Assembly: GCA_013399695.1 (NCBI GenBank)
Contig: VXAU01004744.1
Location: 659,300 to 723,299 of the forward strand
Reading direction: 5' to 3'
Source of the DNA: Formicarius rufipectus
Lineage: Eukaryota; Chordata; Aves; Passeriformes; Formicariidae
DNA length: 64,000 nucleotides
Of this stretch, positions 1 to 11,535 are shown piece by piece. Position 1 is the stretch's first letter; the number at the start of each line of letters is the position of its first letter. Position numbers and translations under genes: made by a program. The notes under the pieces were generated by a model that saw nothing but the letters and a program-made list of their open reading frames with translations, did no database searches and had not been told where the DNA came from.

Positions 1-235
1 TCCTCAGGATGCTGCAGGGAGCAATGAGATGGCCTCTCAGCCTCCTTTTGTCCAAACTAGATAAGCCCAGAATCCTCAGGCACTCCTCACAGGACATTCC
101 TTCCAGCCCTTTCACCAACTTTGTTGCCCTCCTCTGGATGTGTTCAGAGACCTGAACATCCTTCTTAAATTGTGGGGTCCAGCACAGCACACAGCACTCC
201 AGGTGAGTCCCCACCAGCACCAAGCATATCAGGAC
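1..235 (-). mobile_element. CR1 LINE, 3' region, cut by window edge
   Basis: Read on the minus strand, this matches the 3' part of avian CR1 downstream of the reverse-transcriptase domain. The plus strand shows the familiar antisense landmarks: a piece reading as 'gccctcctctggatgtgttc', then 'tggggtccagcacagcaca', then 'actccaggtgagtccccacc'. CR1 is the main non-LTR retrotransposon of birds. The copy runs off the left edge, so its 3' terminus is not visible. It carries substitutions throughout and no usable frame. Its apparent CAG/GTGAGT splice donor near 201 is part of the repeat and should not be taken for an exon end. The right boundary is approximate. Confidence 0.9.
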
Positions 236-2959
236 ATTATGCCCATATGTAAAAATTTGTTACTTGCATTGAACTTGACTGACAGATTCAAGGCCTGACT
301 GTCCTTAAGAAATGACCCTGATCTTTAGACTGCAGGACTGGTATGACAAGCCATGCCATGCAGAATTAATAAGTAATAATAATAGGAAGTCCCAAGCAAC
401 GGTGAACCCTATTCTGATGATGAGCAAATCTAGGATGCTTAAAAATGCACAGTGAGCTTCGCAGTATGCTTGTGCACACAGTTAGTGCTTACAAGGAGAT
501 TTACCTAAGTGTTTGTTCAGGTGAGTAAAGATGAGATTTCTCAGCTTCCTTCATGCATCCCAACTTCCTTAAGAAACAGGCTGGGTCACAGGTACAGTTG
601 ACAGTATGAAGTGAATGTATTGCTACCAGAAAACGCTTCCCATCTTCAGGTACTGGCTCTCCTGAAAAGTTTGTTCAGTGGGATGTGAGAAACCAGGGCT
701 GAGAAGACGTTGCACTCACTCCCTTACCTTGGTGGGTATCTGGACTTTCAGGTTATACACAAGGTAAATTCTCTGGAGTTGTTCTCCTCTTTTGACTTAT
801 TTTTCTCATGATTTTAATAAAAGAAAATTCCCAAAGGTTTTTACAGAACAGGAAAAATTAAGATTGCAACCAAATTCTTACATGAGATGGAAGATGGTTA
901 AATACCTGGAGAAACTGTATTGCTCATTGCTTCTTCTCATCTAGACCTTTTCCAGAAAAGATTGAAACATTCAAAACCCAGAACAAAACCAGGCCAGAGT
1001 AATTCAAGTTGTCCCTCATCTTGAAGACAAGCAAAACTCCTTCCTCTCTATACTTCTGCCGTGTTTTCATTTAAAAGATTCTTGTAAGTAAGAAGGAACC
1101 AAAGAACTTTGGACAGCATTTGAAATCACTCATCCTAATATTTAAAGCAGTTCATCTGTTAAAAGTAAGTAAGACTGTCCTTTGATGAAAAGTCTGAATG
1201 ACGTGTCACTCTGCCTTAAGTCTGAGCTGAAAAAAATCAATTAGCAATGAGGAAAGGATAAAGCTGAGATATATATTGCAGTAAGAAGACCATCAGAGAG
1301 GGCAATTTAGAATGATAGCTACATCAAGCACAGCAGACTCGATTAAAAATTTAGCAGTTCTGCTGATGAATGTCCTAGTTCAGATTTTGAAAACATCTAT
1401 GAACTTAATTTTCCACTGATTAAATAATCATTTTATAAAGCGTATATAATTCATGTAATGTTAACTCTACAGTCTTGTGAAATATGACTGCAGCTAAACA
1501 GTTAACTCATGCCCAATGAAACAGGACTTGCAACAGACCATTGGTATGAGATGGACAGGGTAAAACCCCTGATCTGGGCTGCCCAATACCTTCACGCTTG
1601 TCACTGAACATAGCAGTACATATACCATCTGAGTTACTCCTTCTGGACTAGGTTCCCACTGCAAGTGTTTCCAAATAAGCATCCATAGGGGTGGGTGCCT
1701 GAATCCAAGGTTCAGCATCTTTATACAAAACTTGTACTTGAGAGATGCTGAACAACAATTGATCTCAGCTAAATTGTCAAGATGTCTTTGTTAAAATGTA
1801 CAGCAGCAAAACTGCATATAAAAAATAGGTATAAAGGTAGCCAAGATAGATTATGAATAGCAGGAATAGAGCACAGTTTGACTTCCGTTTGCTTGGATGA
1901 GAAAACTCACAGGGACTTAGCAGAAAAGTGTGAATATACACAGACTAGAAATTAGGAGGCAATTGTTAATTATTAGAAAATATGGGTTCTGGATAGGTCT
2001 CCGAGTCCCTATAGTAGAATCTAAAATAAAGCTCAGTAGGTCTACAAGATGAATGACATGATGTTGAATGACATAATGAGTTGCTGGACTCAGAGACCTC
2101 AGTGACTAGTTTTCACCCGGTGTGAGGAGATGTACAACTAAATTAAATTGGTTTTAAATCAACAAAAGAGCAATGAGACAGTTGAAGAGATTGGTCTTCA
2201 CACATGACAACAGCAAAGACTGTGAAAGGCCAAAATAAATGTATTTCAATTTCATATTGTGAGTTTTGTCTAGAAAAGTGAAACCTTAAGAATACCAGCA
2301 CAAGAAAGACTATTTTAAAATCTTACATGCTTTCAACCATTCTTAACTGTGACTTTTAGAATTCCTCTCCATTCAAACATTTTCCTGTTTATACTAAAAC
2401 TGATGTGCAGCAATCTAACCTATTTGGAAGAAAAATAGGAGATATTAGTATTCCACTTATAACTTTTTAAGTGCTCTTGGTGTAAATCCAAATAAAACCC
2501 AACAAAGATGGCTCACAGATTTGATATGTGCTTGAGATTTGCTGTAAATGTTGAAATCACATTTGTCTTGTAGTTTTGTCCAGGTTTCATTATGAGATGT
2601 TAGTTTCTCTGTTGCTGCAAGGACTGTGAACTCAGATTAAAATTAGTGAGAACTTTGACGTGCATGTTTGCAAAAGATCCTCAGTGCAGTATAACACAAT
2701 TTTGGCTCTGCCTTTCACCTCTGAAGAGCCTCAGGGGATCCAGAATTTGGAAACAATAAAGAAGCCAGAAATACACTTGAGAAAGAAAAAAAAAAAAAAA
2801 AAAAAAGGAAAATATATGTGTACTGCACTTAAGCTTCTCCAGGGAATGCCGCAATTGCTTCTTTGTGGGACATGTAATGGCCAAAACTTCCAGCAATCCC
2901 TTTTCTGCTTTCTTCACCTCCAATCTGTGCCAAAATATCTTATTTTTCTCATCCTGTAG
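236..2959. other. No gene seen; unique-looking AT-rich DNA
   Basis: No coding region or recognisable repeat was found here. A 21-base A run lies at 2786-2806, flanked by purine-rich sequence. It does not follow a recognisable processed transcript, so it is read as a simple repeat. Short direct repeats of a GAATGACAT motif occur near 2050-2080. Confidence 0.5.
2786..2806 (+). repeat. Poly-A run, 21 bases
   Basis: An uninterrupted A homopolymer. No target-site duplication or recognisable retrotransposed body was found on its 5' side. Confidence 0.9.
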
Positions 2960-3045
2960 ATCATGGATAATTTCTGTATTTCTCTTGCTCTGAAGGCTAT
3001 TAAAAGCTTGGAGGAAAAGCATATTGACTATGAGGTTTTTCTCAG
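2960..3045 (+). other. Candidate coding exon, 86 nt, gene unknown
   Basis: Exon-like segment with strong splice signals. On its left is a T-rich acceptor ending in 'tttttctcatcctgtag'. On its right is a consensus donor, CTCAG followed by gtgagg. Of the three forward frames only one stays open for all 86 nt, and it includes the peptide LALKAIKSLEEKHIDYEVF, which looks like an amphipathic helix. The other two frames contain stops. The segment would start in phase 0 and end with two bases of a split codon. No protein family was recognised and no neighbouring exon can be linked to it with certainty. It could be a real exon of a large plus-strand gene or a chance pseudo-exon. Confidence 0.33.
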
Positions 3046-6000
3046 GTGAGGCCCCTAACAGTGAAGCAGTGCACCCACGTAATCAGGATCCACCCTCACA
3101 AGTTTAAAGTTCAGTCTAAAATCTGCCAGGCAGTCTTTAAAGCATGTCACAATGTAAATGGCTAAATAGAGTGAAATATCATCCACGTGTGTGATGTGAC
3201 AGGTGAGCCACACTCACAGTGCCCAACTGAGTCCCTGAGCAGCAGCTGTGTGCTTTATCAGTGACTCCTGGGCAACAACCAGCCTGCGGAGTCAGGTTCC
3301 CAGCTACTCCCTTTCTCACTTGCCTCCAAGTCACATACTGACTGATAACAGTTTATCCTCCATTTGCTCTCACTTCTTGATAATGCAAGTTATCAAGTCT
3401 CCTGCCTGTGTGATTTAGACCCTGCCCCATGTTCAGAGATGAGAAATGAAAGTTGTTTGTCTCCCTGAAGGTGAGTGGAAATGTTTAGATTGCAGACGTT
3501 TCTTTGATCAGATGGTCTTCCACTTTCAAAATCACCTTTTTGCTCATGGAAGAAGCAACATGGTCTCAGCTAAATGCTACAATGCTTGTTCTGTCACCAG
3601 TGACATCATGTTGCCATGGCAATGCTTGGCAGCATTTCATAGAGGATTTCTGTACTTCAGATAATGGAATTTAAAAGGGCTTTGGTCTGAACTTTTCAGG
3701 GTCACTTCGAAACAGAAGATCATGTCCTTTTATCTGTTATAATGAAGGGGGGGATGGAATCCAAATCTGAAAGAGCACTGTAGCAAGCAAGCCAGGGATA
3801 GCTCATGTAAAATGGAGAGGAATTAACCTTCAAGGTGCACTAGGTATCCCCTCCATCCAGATATTTCTTTACTTGAGCTTGGGCTGTTCTGCTGCTGGAC
3901 TTTTCCCTCACAGGCATTTGCCCTACAGCACACACATCTCTTCTCAAATTAATAGCTATCATCTGTCATGTAAAACGGTGTTTCAAATTTACATCACTGA
4001 CTTATACCAGGAGGTTTCCTCATCACTAGCTGTCATTCTCAGGAGGCTCAGGAAGTACTCCGAAAAATCAATTGCTTCTTCTGAATAATGGGAACATCTG
4101 CTTTTGAAAGTGATGTAATTTCATCAGATCAACTTTTGGATACATGCTGTTTGTACTCTGTTAGATGGCTAAAAATTGATTTAAAGAACAGTGATGGTAC
4201 ATAGAATTTGTAAAGTAAAATAATTATCATCTAAAAGGTAATGTTAAAGTTTATCAATATTAGCACAAAATCACAGCATCATGGGTAGTTTGATTACTTC
4301 TACTAGGCAATAGAAAAATCTGTGTTTTCAATACTCAAATCCTTGCTACATTATTGATCACACATGCACATTGTGGTTTTGAGAACAAAGAAAATATTAT
4401 TCAGTGGCTTTTAAGGCAGGCAGAAAACGTTTCTCATAAAAATTATTAGGAATTACTTTTGAAGGTCTCAAGCTTTTCTTTCAGAATAGCTTTCAAGCAG
4501 AAAGCAGAGAGAAGAGTTATGGATCTATAGATCCAGTCAGCATGCAAAAGAAAATACATAATAAGCAATAATATAGTTAATCACCAGAGTCCTTGCCTTT
4601 GGGTAATTGCAGTTTAGTTGTTTCTTATTTCTGTTAACTCTTAGGAAAACAAGAAAGACTTCAACAATATTTTAACATTTTCCCAAGTTTGTACTGCTTT
4701 GCACAAGTTTTTGCCATTTGCATGAAATGGCACTAAATATGTTTTATCTCCCACAAATAAGTATCAAGCAATCATTTTAATGAATAGGCACACCCAATGA
4801 TACACAGACATTAATGTCAGTTCCTCTATATTTATTAAATAACTGTACATTTCTCCATATATTATTGCACTAAAATGTGTGATTCTTCCCAGGCTCAGAG
4901 CACGTCTTGAACATTATCTCAAAATTGCAAGTAAACATGGGAAAACTGCAAGGCACTTGCACATTAACTTATAGTAGTTATAGTTTAAATAACCCCATTA
5001 ATGTGTGATATTATGAAGTTTATTACATAGACCCATGATGAGCATAACGAGTGAGCAATTGGGAGTACTACAGAATAAATAACACTCCTTTGCTTACAAA
5101 CATCCCCATAAGTTACACTAATATATTGTATAAAGTGACAACCCATGAGGAAGCATCGTTCAGTTGGCTATACTAAACTTTTCTTCCTAGGCAATAAAAG
5201 AATCTACAATAAATTTTTTATGTGTAAAGTTAATTTTTCATTATACCGACTAACACAAATGCAATCAAAATGTCAGCAAAGGTTTTAGTTTGATTTAGCC
5301 CATTGCTTTAAAAGATGTTACTCATCTCAAAGGTGGTTTTTGACACTTTTAAAGTGTTTTTAAAAGTGTTTTATTGTCTAATGCTGAAAGTTTCCACCTT
5401 TGTAAAGTAGAGGGGGCAAGTGGAATTTTATAGGTTTGTTTCACCATACACAAACTTAGAGTCAAATGTCATTGAAACTTGCTTTGATTGCTTTCAAAAA
5501 TGTATCATATAGGGGTGAGAAGGCCAACAGTTTGCTCTTGGGCCAGTGCTATCTTCCTCCAGCAGTTTTCCCAGATGACAAAGCATGAAGACAGCAAAAT
5601 TCCCCACTAGAACAAGTGAGCAGGATTTGTCCCACAGCAAAAATAAGCTTCCACATTGCATTTGAATGCAATATACAGGTTTAGGATAAGCTTTGCTACA
5701 CAGATTCCACCTATTATGTACAAGTGGCAGGCAGAAAGCCCAGTAAGAACTCATCATCTCCACAGTCATTTCTCAGAAACTGGGCTGTGAGACTCCATTC
5801 TTACAAAGTGCTGCAGGATTTGAGTCTGCATAGTCAAGAATATGAATGAAATGGTGAACGGTTCATTAATTAGTGTTTCCATCCTGCAGCATTTTGGAAT
5901 GAAATGTAAGGATTTGAGGTGCTTAAAGTTGGAAATTTTCCTCCTCCTCAAAAAAAAAAACATCTAGCATTTTCATAGATATATTTATTCCAAAGTGAAA

Positions 6001-7494
6001 TGCAAAGGTAATTTTCTCATTTTTCTGATGGACTAATACTTTATATGGAAAAAAACAAAGCTGGATTTTCAAGTATCAAAACTATCTACTCGCATTTTTT
6101 TTTCAATCTAGTCAAAATCCTTTGTCTCAGGGAGGTCTCTGACTTTGACTCACTCATAGGAGGTGCAGAACTCTGCTGCAGCAGTGGTATCAATTCAGCT
6201 GAATTGTGTTGCCTGTAGTACTCCAGGTGCTGTTAGGATAAAATAGTTGAGTACAATCCATTGGCAATACAAACATCCTGGATTTTAAGCCATGTTCATT
6301 ACTTGTCTTGTGCCAAATAAGGAAGTTGTCCTTATAGATTTGTTGAGCACAATTAAGAAAAAAATAAACTCTGGAAAAAATTAAAAAACAACCTGGAAAA
6401 ATAACCAAGGTGATGATTAATTTTTCAATGACTACATGTAGGTATGATATTGATGACTATCAGAGGTGGAAACACGGGATTGCTAAACTGCTCATTTGTT
6501 CTAACAGTGCCATTTTGCATTTCCACAAATTAGGAACCTAGAAGTCCCACCACAGATTTAGGATTTCATCTCACCTGATTTCAGCTATCTAAATGTAAGG
6601 AAAGAAACTAAGTGCTCTTTAGATTAAAGTCCAATAAAATTAATTCCAGCCTCAGTCACTTGAAGAAATCAGCTAGTCTGGGAACCTGAGCTTCTGAAGC
6701 TGCTTCCAGCTGCTTGATATACTTGGCGCTGCAAATAACAGACTGATATAAAAATATATTACCATATCCATACCTGACACAAATTTGATTGAAAATAACA
6801 CTGTCCTGTGTGAGTGTAACATACTCTTATCATTACATGTGGGGAATTTGTGGCAACAGTACATAACTCAGTGAGTGCTCTCTGCAAAGTTCAAGACCTC
6901 TAATATATCTGCTGGTAGATGGTGCCTGGTGAGGATCAGCCATACAGCTGGAATAGTCTTTCCACAGATTAGCATGAGATGAGGTTTGATTGATAATAGA
7001 TGGGGTGCTCAGTTGCTTTGAAACTGTTATCAATCAGTCAGGTAACTGCAAACTGGGAAAAAAACCCATCAGGATTAGAGAAGGATGTTTCAAAGACTTG
7101 CAGGTTGGAGGTATATTGCATTGCTGAAAGTCAGAACAGGACTTCTACTGGGGACTAAATTGTTTTTTTCCATCCTCCAAGAAAAAATCCCTATCAATCC
7201 TAGGTGTGTAAAGATAAAAGGACCTGGGTACTTTGAAGGGATGGCCCAAGCTCTGTGCACCATTTAGGTCCTGGTGCAGTGTTTCAGGATGATTCACCTG
7301 CTCAGACTCAGGGCCTTAACAGGAGAGGCAGAAGTTGGGAATTTCACCTTTATGCCTACAAGGATGGAGCCTTCTAGAGAACTGCAGCAGGCCTGCAGAT
7401 CCCTTGGCTGTGTGTGAGAACTTGACCTTGGTGAGATAATTGTGTGCCTGTGATGATACATTCCTAAGCTAGAGAACTGTAAATAACTTGCAGG
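3046..7494. other. No gene seen; non-coding DNA
   Basis: Several short open frames exist here, but none is longer than about 100 codons or resembles a known protein. Visible items are a very T-rich acceptor-like site ending at 4483 that is followed by 28 open codons but no donor, and a small A/T dyad at 5343-5369. No interspersed repeat was recognised. Confidence 0.45.
5343..5369. repeat. Small inverted repeat (ACACTTTT / AAAAGTGT)
   Basis: Perfect 8-base arms at 5343-5350 and 5362-5369. A second, nested dyad, ACACTTT-T-AAAGTGT, sits at 5343-5357. No terminator-like or transposon role is evident; it may be chance in A/T-rich DNA. Confidence 0.6.
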
Positions 7495-7791
7495 TGTTGA
7501 GAGAACTGAGAAAGCTATGAGATAAGGAATAACGAGATCGGTGAAGTTGCACAGAGACAGAGGGTTAGAACTGTGGCCAATTAATGATTGTTTATATATA
7601 ATAAGCACCAGTGTTAATGAACGTATACTTAGAAACTAGATGAAAAAGGAGCTGTGTGTGAAGAATAGAGGTATCTGGGAATCTAGGATTGATTGATCAA
7701 TCTATCTATGAATAAAGAGATCTCTATGGGATTTATCTATGGACTCTATGCCTGACTTTCTTTGATATTTTGTCGTATGTCCGTCTCAACA
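7495..7791 (+). mobile_element. Probable solo LTR of an endogenous retrovirus
   Basis: A 297-base segment begins TGTTGAG and ends CTCAACA, a perfect 7-base terminal inverted repeat of the TG...CA type expected of LTRs. Inside, in the right order, are a TATA-like stretch (tttatatataataa, near 7590) and a polyadenylation signal (AATAAA, near 7710) about 75 bases before the 3' end. No primer-binding site, polypurine tract or internal gag-pol sequence was seen on either side, so a solo LTR is most likely. The flanking bases do not give a clear target-site duplication, so the true left edge may lie elsewhere. The family was not identified. Confidence 0.45.
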
Positions 7792-8074
7792 ACGGCAGAG
7801 CCTGCCCCTGTATCCCTATTGCAAAGAGCATGACTCTGCAAATTAAGGAAGGAAATTTTTCCCTCTGAAGGAGGTATTTCAGTGTAACTACACCAATCTA
7901 ACTCATTCAAGAAAATCACTGAGGATTATGAGGAATTTCTCATTTTAAATTAAGCATAGGAAATACAAAAAAGAAAGTATTGTCAGTGAGCAACTAGGAA
8001 AGAGCTTGTAGCAGTGTCTATTATTAATGTTATCTAGCCCTTGCCCTGAAGAGATCCCACTCTCGGTTGCTTAC

Positions 8075-8293
8075 TCTCTGCCAAGCTTCAACTGTTCAAG
8101 CTGAAATTTGACTTGGCAGACATCAGCCGAAGGGGGCTCACAAAGCTCTTCTAGGGAAGAAGAGAGACATGCTCTTGCATCTGTAACTGCTGCTTGCTGT
8201 TGTGTAACCCTAGTGGTGACAGAACTGGTGTCTTTCCACTTACTATCACTCTGGCCACAGAATGCTTGCATTTCTTCTACAAAGGGACCCAAA
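8075..8293 (-). other. Candidate coding exon, 219 nt, gene unknown
   Basis: On the minus strand a 72-codon open frame runs from an acceptor-like site (CTGCTTCTGAAG, ending at 8294) to a good donor, AGAGA followed by gtaagc, at 8074. The peptide includes RVTQQQAAVTDARACLSSS and, near its end, QVKFQLEQLKL, which could form helix or coiled coil. The stretch is visibly richer in G+C than its surroundings. An overlapping plus-strand frame of about 80 codons is also open over 8108-8350, so low stop density alone may explain both. No family was recognised, and the acceptor is only moderate. Confidence 0.28.
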
Positions 8294-9391
8294 CTTCAGA
8301 AGCAGGACCAGTCCCAGCTTAAGATGTCCAGTAACTGGAATGCTAAATGACCTATTGTTGGATTTCTTAGATGTAGAAAATTGGATCTTTTACAAAAAGA
8401 GTAATTTGCAATGTTTTTGCAAAATTATATATTCATCAATATATTCATTTAATTTTGAGGTCAGGACAATATGTAGGAACAAAATGAGTCATTGCAAATC
8501 TTCATAAGGAAACCACTACATGATGCATTCAAAGCATACTAGTGGACATCACCAGGTCTCTCATGCTATAAGAGCTGTACCAATGATCAAGGGAGTCAAC
8601 ACTTGAAACAAGTTCATGGAGAGGGTTTAATCTCATTTAAATGCACCTACAAAGCAGATGCCAGCAGCTGGGCAAGTCACCTAGGACTCAATTGCTGTGG
8701 TCAGAAATAGGCACTTTTAAATAGTGATTCATTTGACATATTTTACCTGTCTAAGAGGAATTGTACTGTGATGTAAGAGTTCCTGTTTCTTTCCAATAAG
8801 ACAACCTTAAAGAGACTAACTTTGACATGGAGTAACTCTCTGCATAGCAGACATCTGCATTAGTTGGATGAATCTCACAGTGTGCTTTAATGTTGTACAT
8901 GGACCTTTCTGGAAGGTGAGTGAACATCACCGAGAATATATCAGAAAGAGAGCTTGCACTGCAGAATTCACTAGACTGCAAAGACCTAGCGCTACAGAAA
9001 AAAATTTATGCCTACCAAATGACTACAGTGAGAACCAAGCAGTAATGCAAGCAGACTTAAGAGCTTCCACCATGAGATGGATAAATATACAAGATGTGGT
9101 GAAATAAAACTCTTTTAGTGTCTGAGTTTGCAGAGAACAGTGAGAAGTAGGAAAAGGCTCATCCTTTCCCAGGCAAGGAGAATTTTTTGAAATTGTAGCT
9201 CAACTTTGCAAAAAGACTGGAATAAGTCTTTTTTATTTTAATGTCATATTAACAGTTTGAAATTGCACTNNNNNNNNNNNNNNNNNNNNNNNNNNNNNNN
9301 NNNNNNNNNNNNNNNNNNACATTTAAGGAGATTTGTCACCAAGAAGCTGCAAATACATTATGCAGAAGCATACCTTCTCCACCTTGTTCAG
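8294..9391. other. No gene seen; includes assembly gap
   Basis: A strong donor-like site (TGGAAG followed by gtgagtg) lies near 8914 after about 90 open bases but has no convincing acceptor. The gap at 9270-9318 interrupts the region. Confidence 0.4.
9270..9318. other. Assembly gap of 49 N
   Basis: The bases are given as N. The true length of missing sequence is unknown. Any frame crossing it, such as the one ending at 9553, cannot be trusted across the gap. Confidence 0.99.
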
Positions 9392-9437
9392 ATCCTAAGC
9401 CACAACAGACTGAAGGTACATTTTATCAAATGTGGAG
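9392..9437 (+). other. Candidate small exon, 46 nt
   Basis: The acceptor is very pyrimidine-rich (accttctccaccttgttcag) and the donor, TGGAG followed by gtgagc, is close to consensus. Two of three frames are open: one gives ILSHNRLKVHFIKCG, the other PKPQQTEGTFYQMWR. The segment is short, so an open frame is expected by chance, and only the splice signals speak for it. It sits 73 bases right of the assembly gap. Confidence 0.2.
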
Positions 9438-9621
9438 GTGAGCACAAGGCATCTCTCCTGAAAGTAGTGCCTCTAAATTCAACAATTAGACTCAATGCTA
9501 AAAGAATCAAGACCCAGATGACACAACTGAGAGATGCCAGAAGGCATTCCTGAATGCATGGTTGAGCCTCACTGCAACGCACACTGCCATTATATAGGGG
9601 GTATTTCTTCACACCTCTTAG

Positions 9622-9734
9622 AGGTCAGAGACTCTGCACCTTTCAAGGCACAGTTAGCTGATCTCCCTAGGAGAATCATGAAGTCAGCAGCAAGGAGGAA
9701 CAAACGGAAAAAATCCACATATATAAAAGTATAA
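9622..9734 (+). other. Candidate terminal exon with basic C-terminus
   Basis: A pyrimidine-rich acceptor (tatttcttcacacctcttag) is followed by 36 open codons and a TAA at 9732-9734. The peptide ends in a lysine/arginine-rich tail (SAARRNKRKKSTYIKV). No polyadenylation signal was located with confidence just downstream. There is no family match, and a chance origin is quite possible. Confidence 0.18.
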
Positions 9735-11204
9735 AAGGCCTAATTGTAGAGACATCATGGTACTGACATATTCCAGCAGAGTTTATGTGTTAATTTTCCC
9801 CAGCTTCAACAGTTCATCAGTAAATATGTACACAAAATGCTAAAATAATCCCAAACCAACACAGATATTTTCAGGAAATAGCTTTATGAATCAAGTTCAA
9901 GGGAGGAGAATAAATGGCAAGAGAATAAACCAGTTGAATGCATTCAGAAGTCCATTTACTTGCTAGTGTCAAGAACCTTAGTTTCATTCCTTCATGGAGA
10001 AATCATTCAGCTCACATTGAGACGATCTAGCTTTATAAGCTTTATCCTTTATGTTGTTATTTAGCAAGTAATACAGAAAGCATAGTTCAAAACACTGAGA
10101 GCACATGGGTCCTGTGGAAAAAAAAATAGTGGTGATCAAGTAATTAAAAACATGCATACTGGAAGGTCTTGTGGGTAGTACTGGTGGTTCCAAAATCTAT
10201 ATTAATACTAGCCCTTACTGCCTTTGGAGTGTCTGATTTACAATCTGAAGAAAGCAGCATTTTGATCCCAGTTTTGATATTAAGAAGTATACTAAGAACA
10301 CGAATTGATATGCTGGTGGCCATCTTGATTAACCCACAAAGAGAGTAAATCAGGAATCTAATGCAATTAAAATCTGAGCTTGTACAGGCAGAATCAACAA
10401 TAAGAAATCATCCAAGAGACAAATTTTCATACTCAGAGATCAGACAGAAGACGGGGTCTGGAGCATAAGGGTCATACTACTATTTCAGTGAGTTTAGCAA
10501 TAGTAAAATACAGAAGAAGAAATTACCTGTTAGATTTTCATTTTAGTTGTGCCCCAACAGTAGTTTGAAATGGAGGAAATTAATTGTGGAGTTAATTATT
10601 TTCTTTCTGGCTTATACAAAACATGAAGTCCCTCACATGTGTGTATCTTATGTTGTTTAGAAATTGTGCTCTATTTTTGCCTAAATAATATTATCAGAGA
10701 ATATCAAGGGTAAATGTTAGGATCCAGAAAAATAAAAATTAAATAGGAAAAGAAATCTGAATTTAAAGAATTATAAGTATACACAACATAAAAACATTTA
10801 TGTTAAGTGAAATATTTCTAGAAAAGAGTTCCCAAAAAACAATAACTGTTGTTACCTGAAAAATCGTGTATGTCCTGCAGTCATATATTTGATGTCATAA
10901 GATTTTTCTAGTGCAGATTTCAGTGTGCTGTAACATTATCCTTTATTAAGATGGCAGCTAAAATTTCATACTACAATTTTCTATCTGCATCTTATTAATT
11001 TTATCTTGAAGTCTCTTCTTTTATTCTCCCTATAAACATAGCATTATGCTTTGTATCTCAGACTTTTAGGAAATTGAATCTAGCATCAGTTCAAGAGAAT
11101 TAAATTCAGATTGCTTGGTTTTGAATAGCTAAAAAATTCAACACTGAAGACACTTTCAGAAATTCTCAATACTGATAAGCAGTAACTTAAGGACAACCTT
11201 GTAA
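9735..11204. other. No gene seen; AT-rich DNA
   Basis: Only short chance frames are present, with no recognisable repeat. A+T is especially high between about 10500 and 11100. Confidence 0.5.
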
Positions 11205-11535
11205 TTAAAGTGCAGAACTAGACATCATGAGATTTGGATTCACTGCACTGCTTCAGGTCTTTTTTTGTGAGCCGATGCAAATATCCATGTTCCCCATCTG
11301 TATAATGGGAACATTATTATTCCTCTGTCTTCATTGCCTAGGACTCCTGCAAGCTGCTCTTCAGACTTGTAATATTCCCTCATCTGTGAATGCTCTGCAA
11401 GGGAAAAGCCTTTGAATGTACTCTTTTACAGGGCAGGAATGATCTTATTATGCTTTTGAACAACACTGTGCGGTGCTGGGATCTGAATCTGCTTGTAGCT
11501 CCTTCTGCTACACAAATACAAGTGTTAAAAATAAT
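11205..11535 (+). mobile_element. Ancient MIR-like (CORE-type) SINE
   Basis: The segment carries the hallmark MIR string 'ccccatctgtataatggg' near 11298, followed by the usual run of T/A triplets. About 100 bases later comes a block matching a typical amniote SINE 3' section: 'ggcaggaatgatctt', then a degenerate form of 'acagcgcctagcacaatgggg', then 'ctacacaaatacaa'. The order and spacing of the blocks fit one degenerate element rather than two. MIR-type SINEs are tRNA-derived, predate the amniote split and have long been inactive. The edges are approximate and the 5' tRNA-like head is not clear. Confidence 0.6.

Noticed and set aside
201..206. GTGAGT splice donor
   Set aside because: Part of the antisense CR1 consensus, not an exon end.
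2786..2806. Poly-A tail of a processed pseudogene
   Set aside because: No coding or transcript-like sequence is recognised upstream and no flanking target duplication was found.
4266..4300. CR1 3' tip on the minus strand ('aaaatcacagcatcatggg')
   Set aside because: Only one repeat unit resembles the CR1 tip and the following sequence does not match.
4484..4572. Exon after acceptor 'cttttctttcag', 28 open codons then TAA
   Set aside because: No donor, no nearby polyadenylation signal, and a frame of this length is common by chance.
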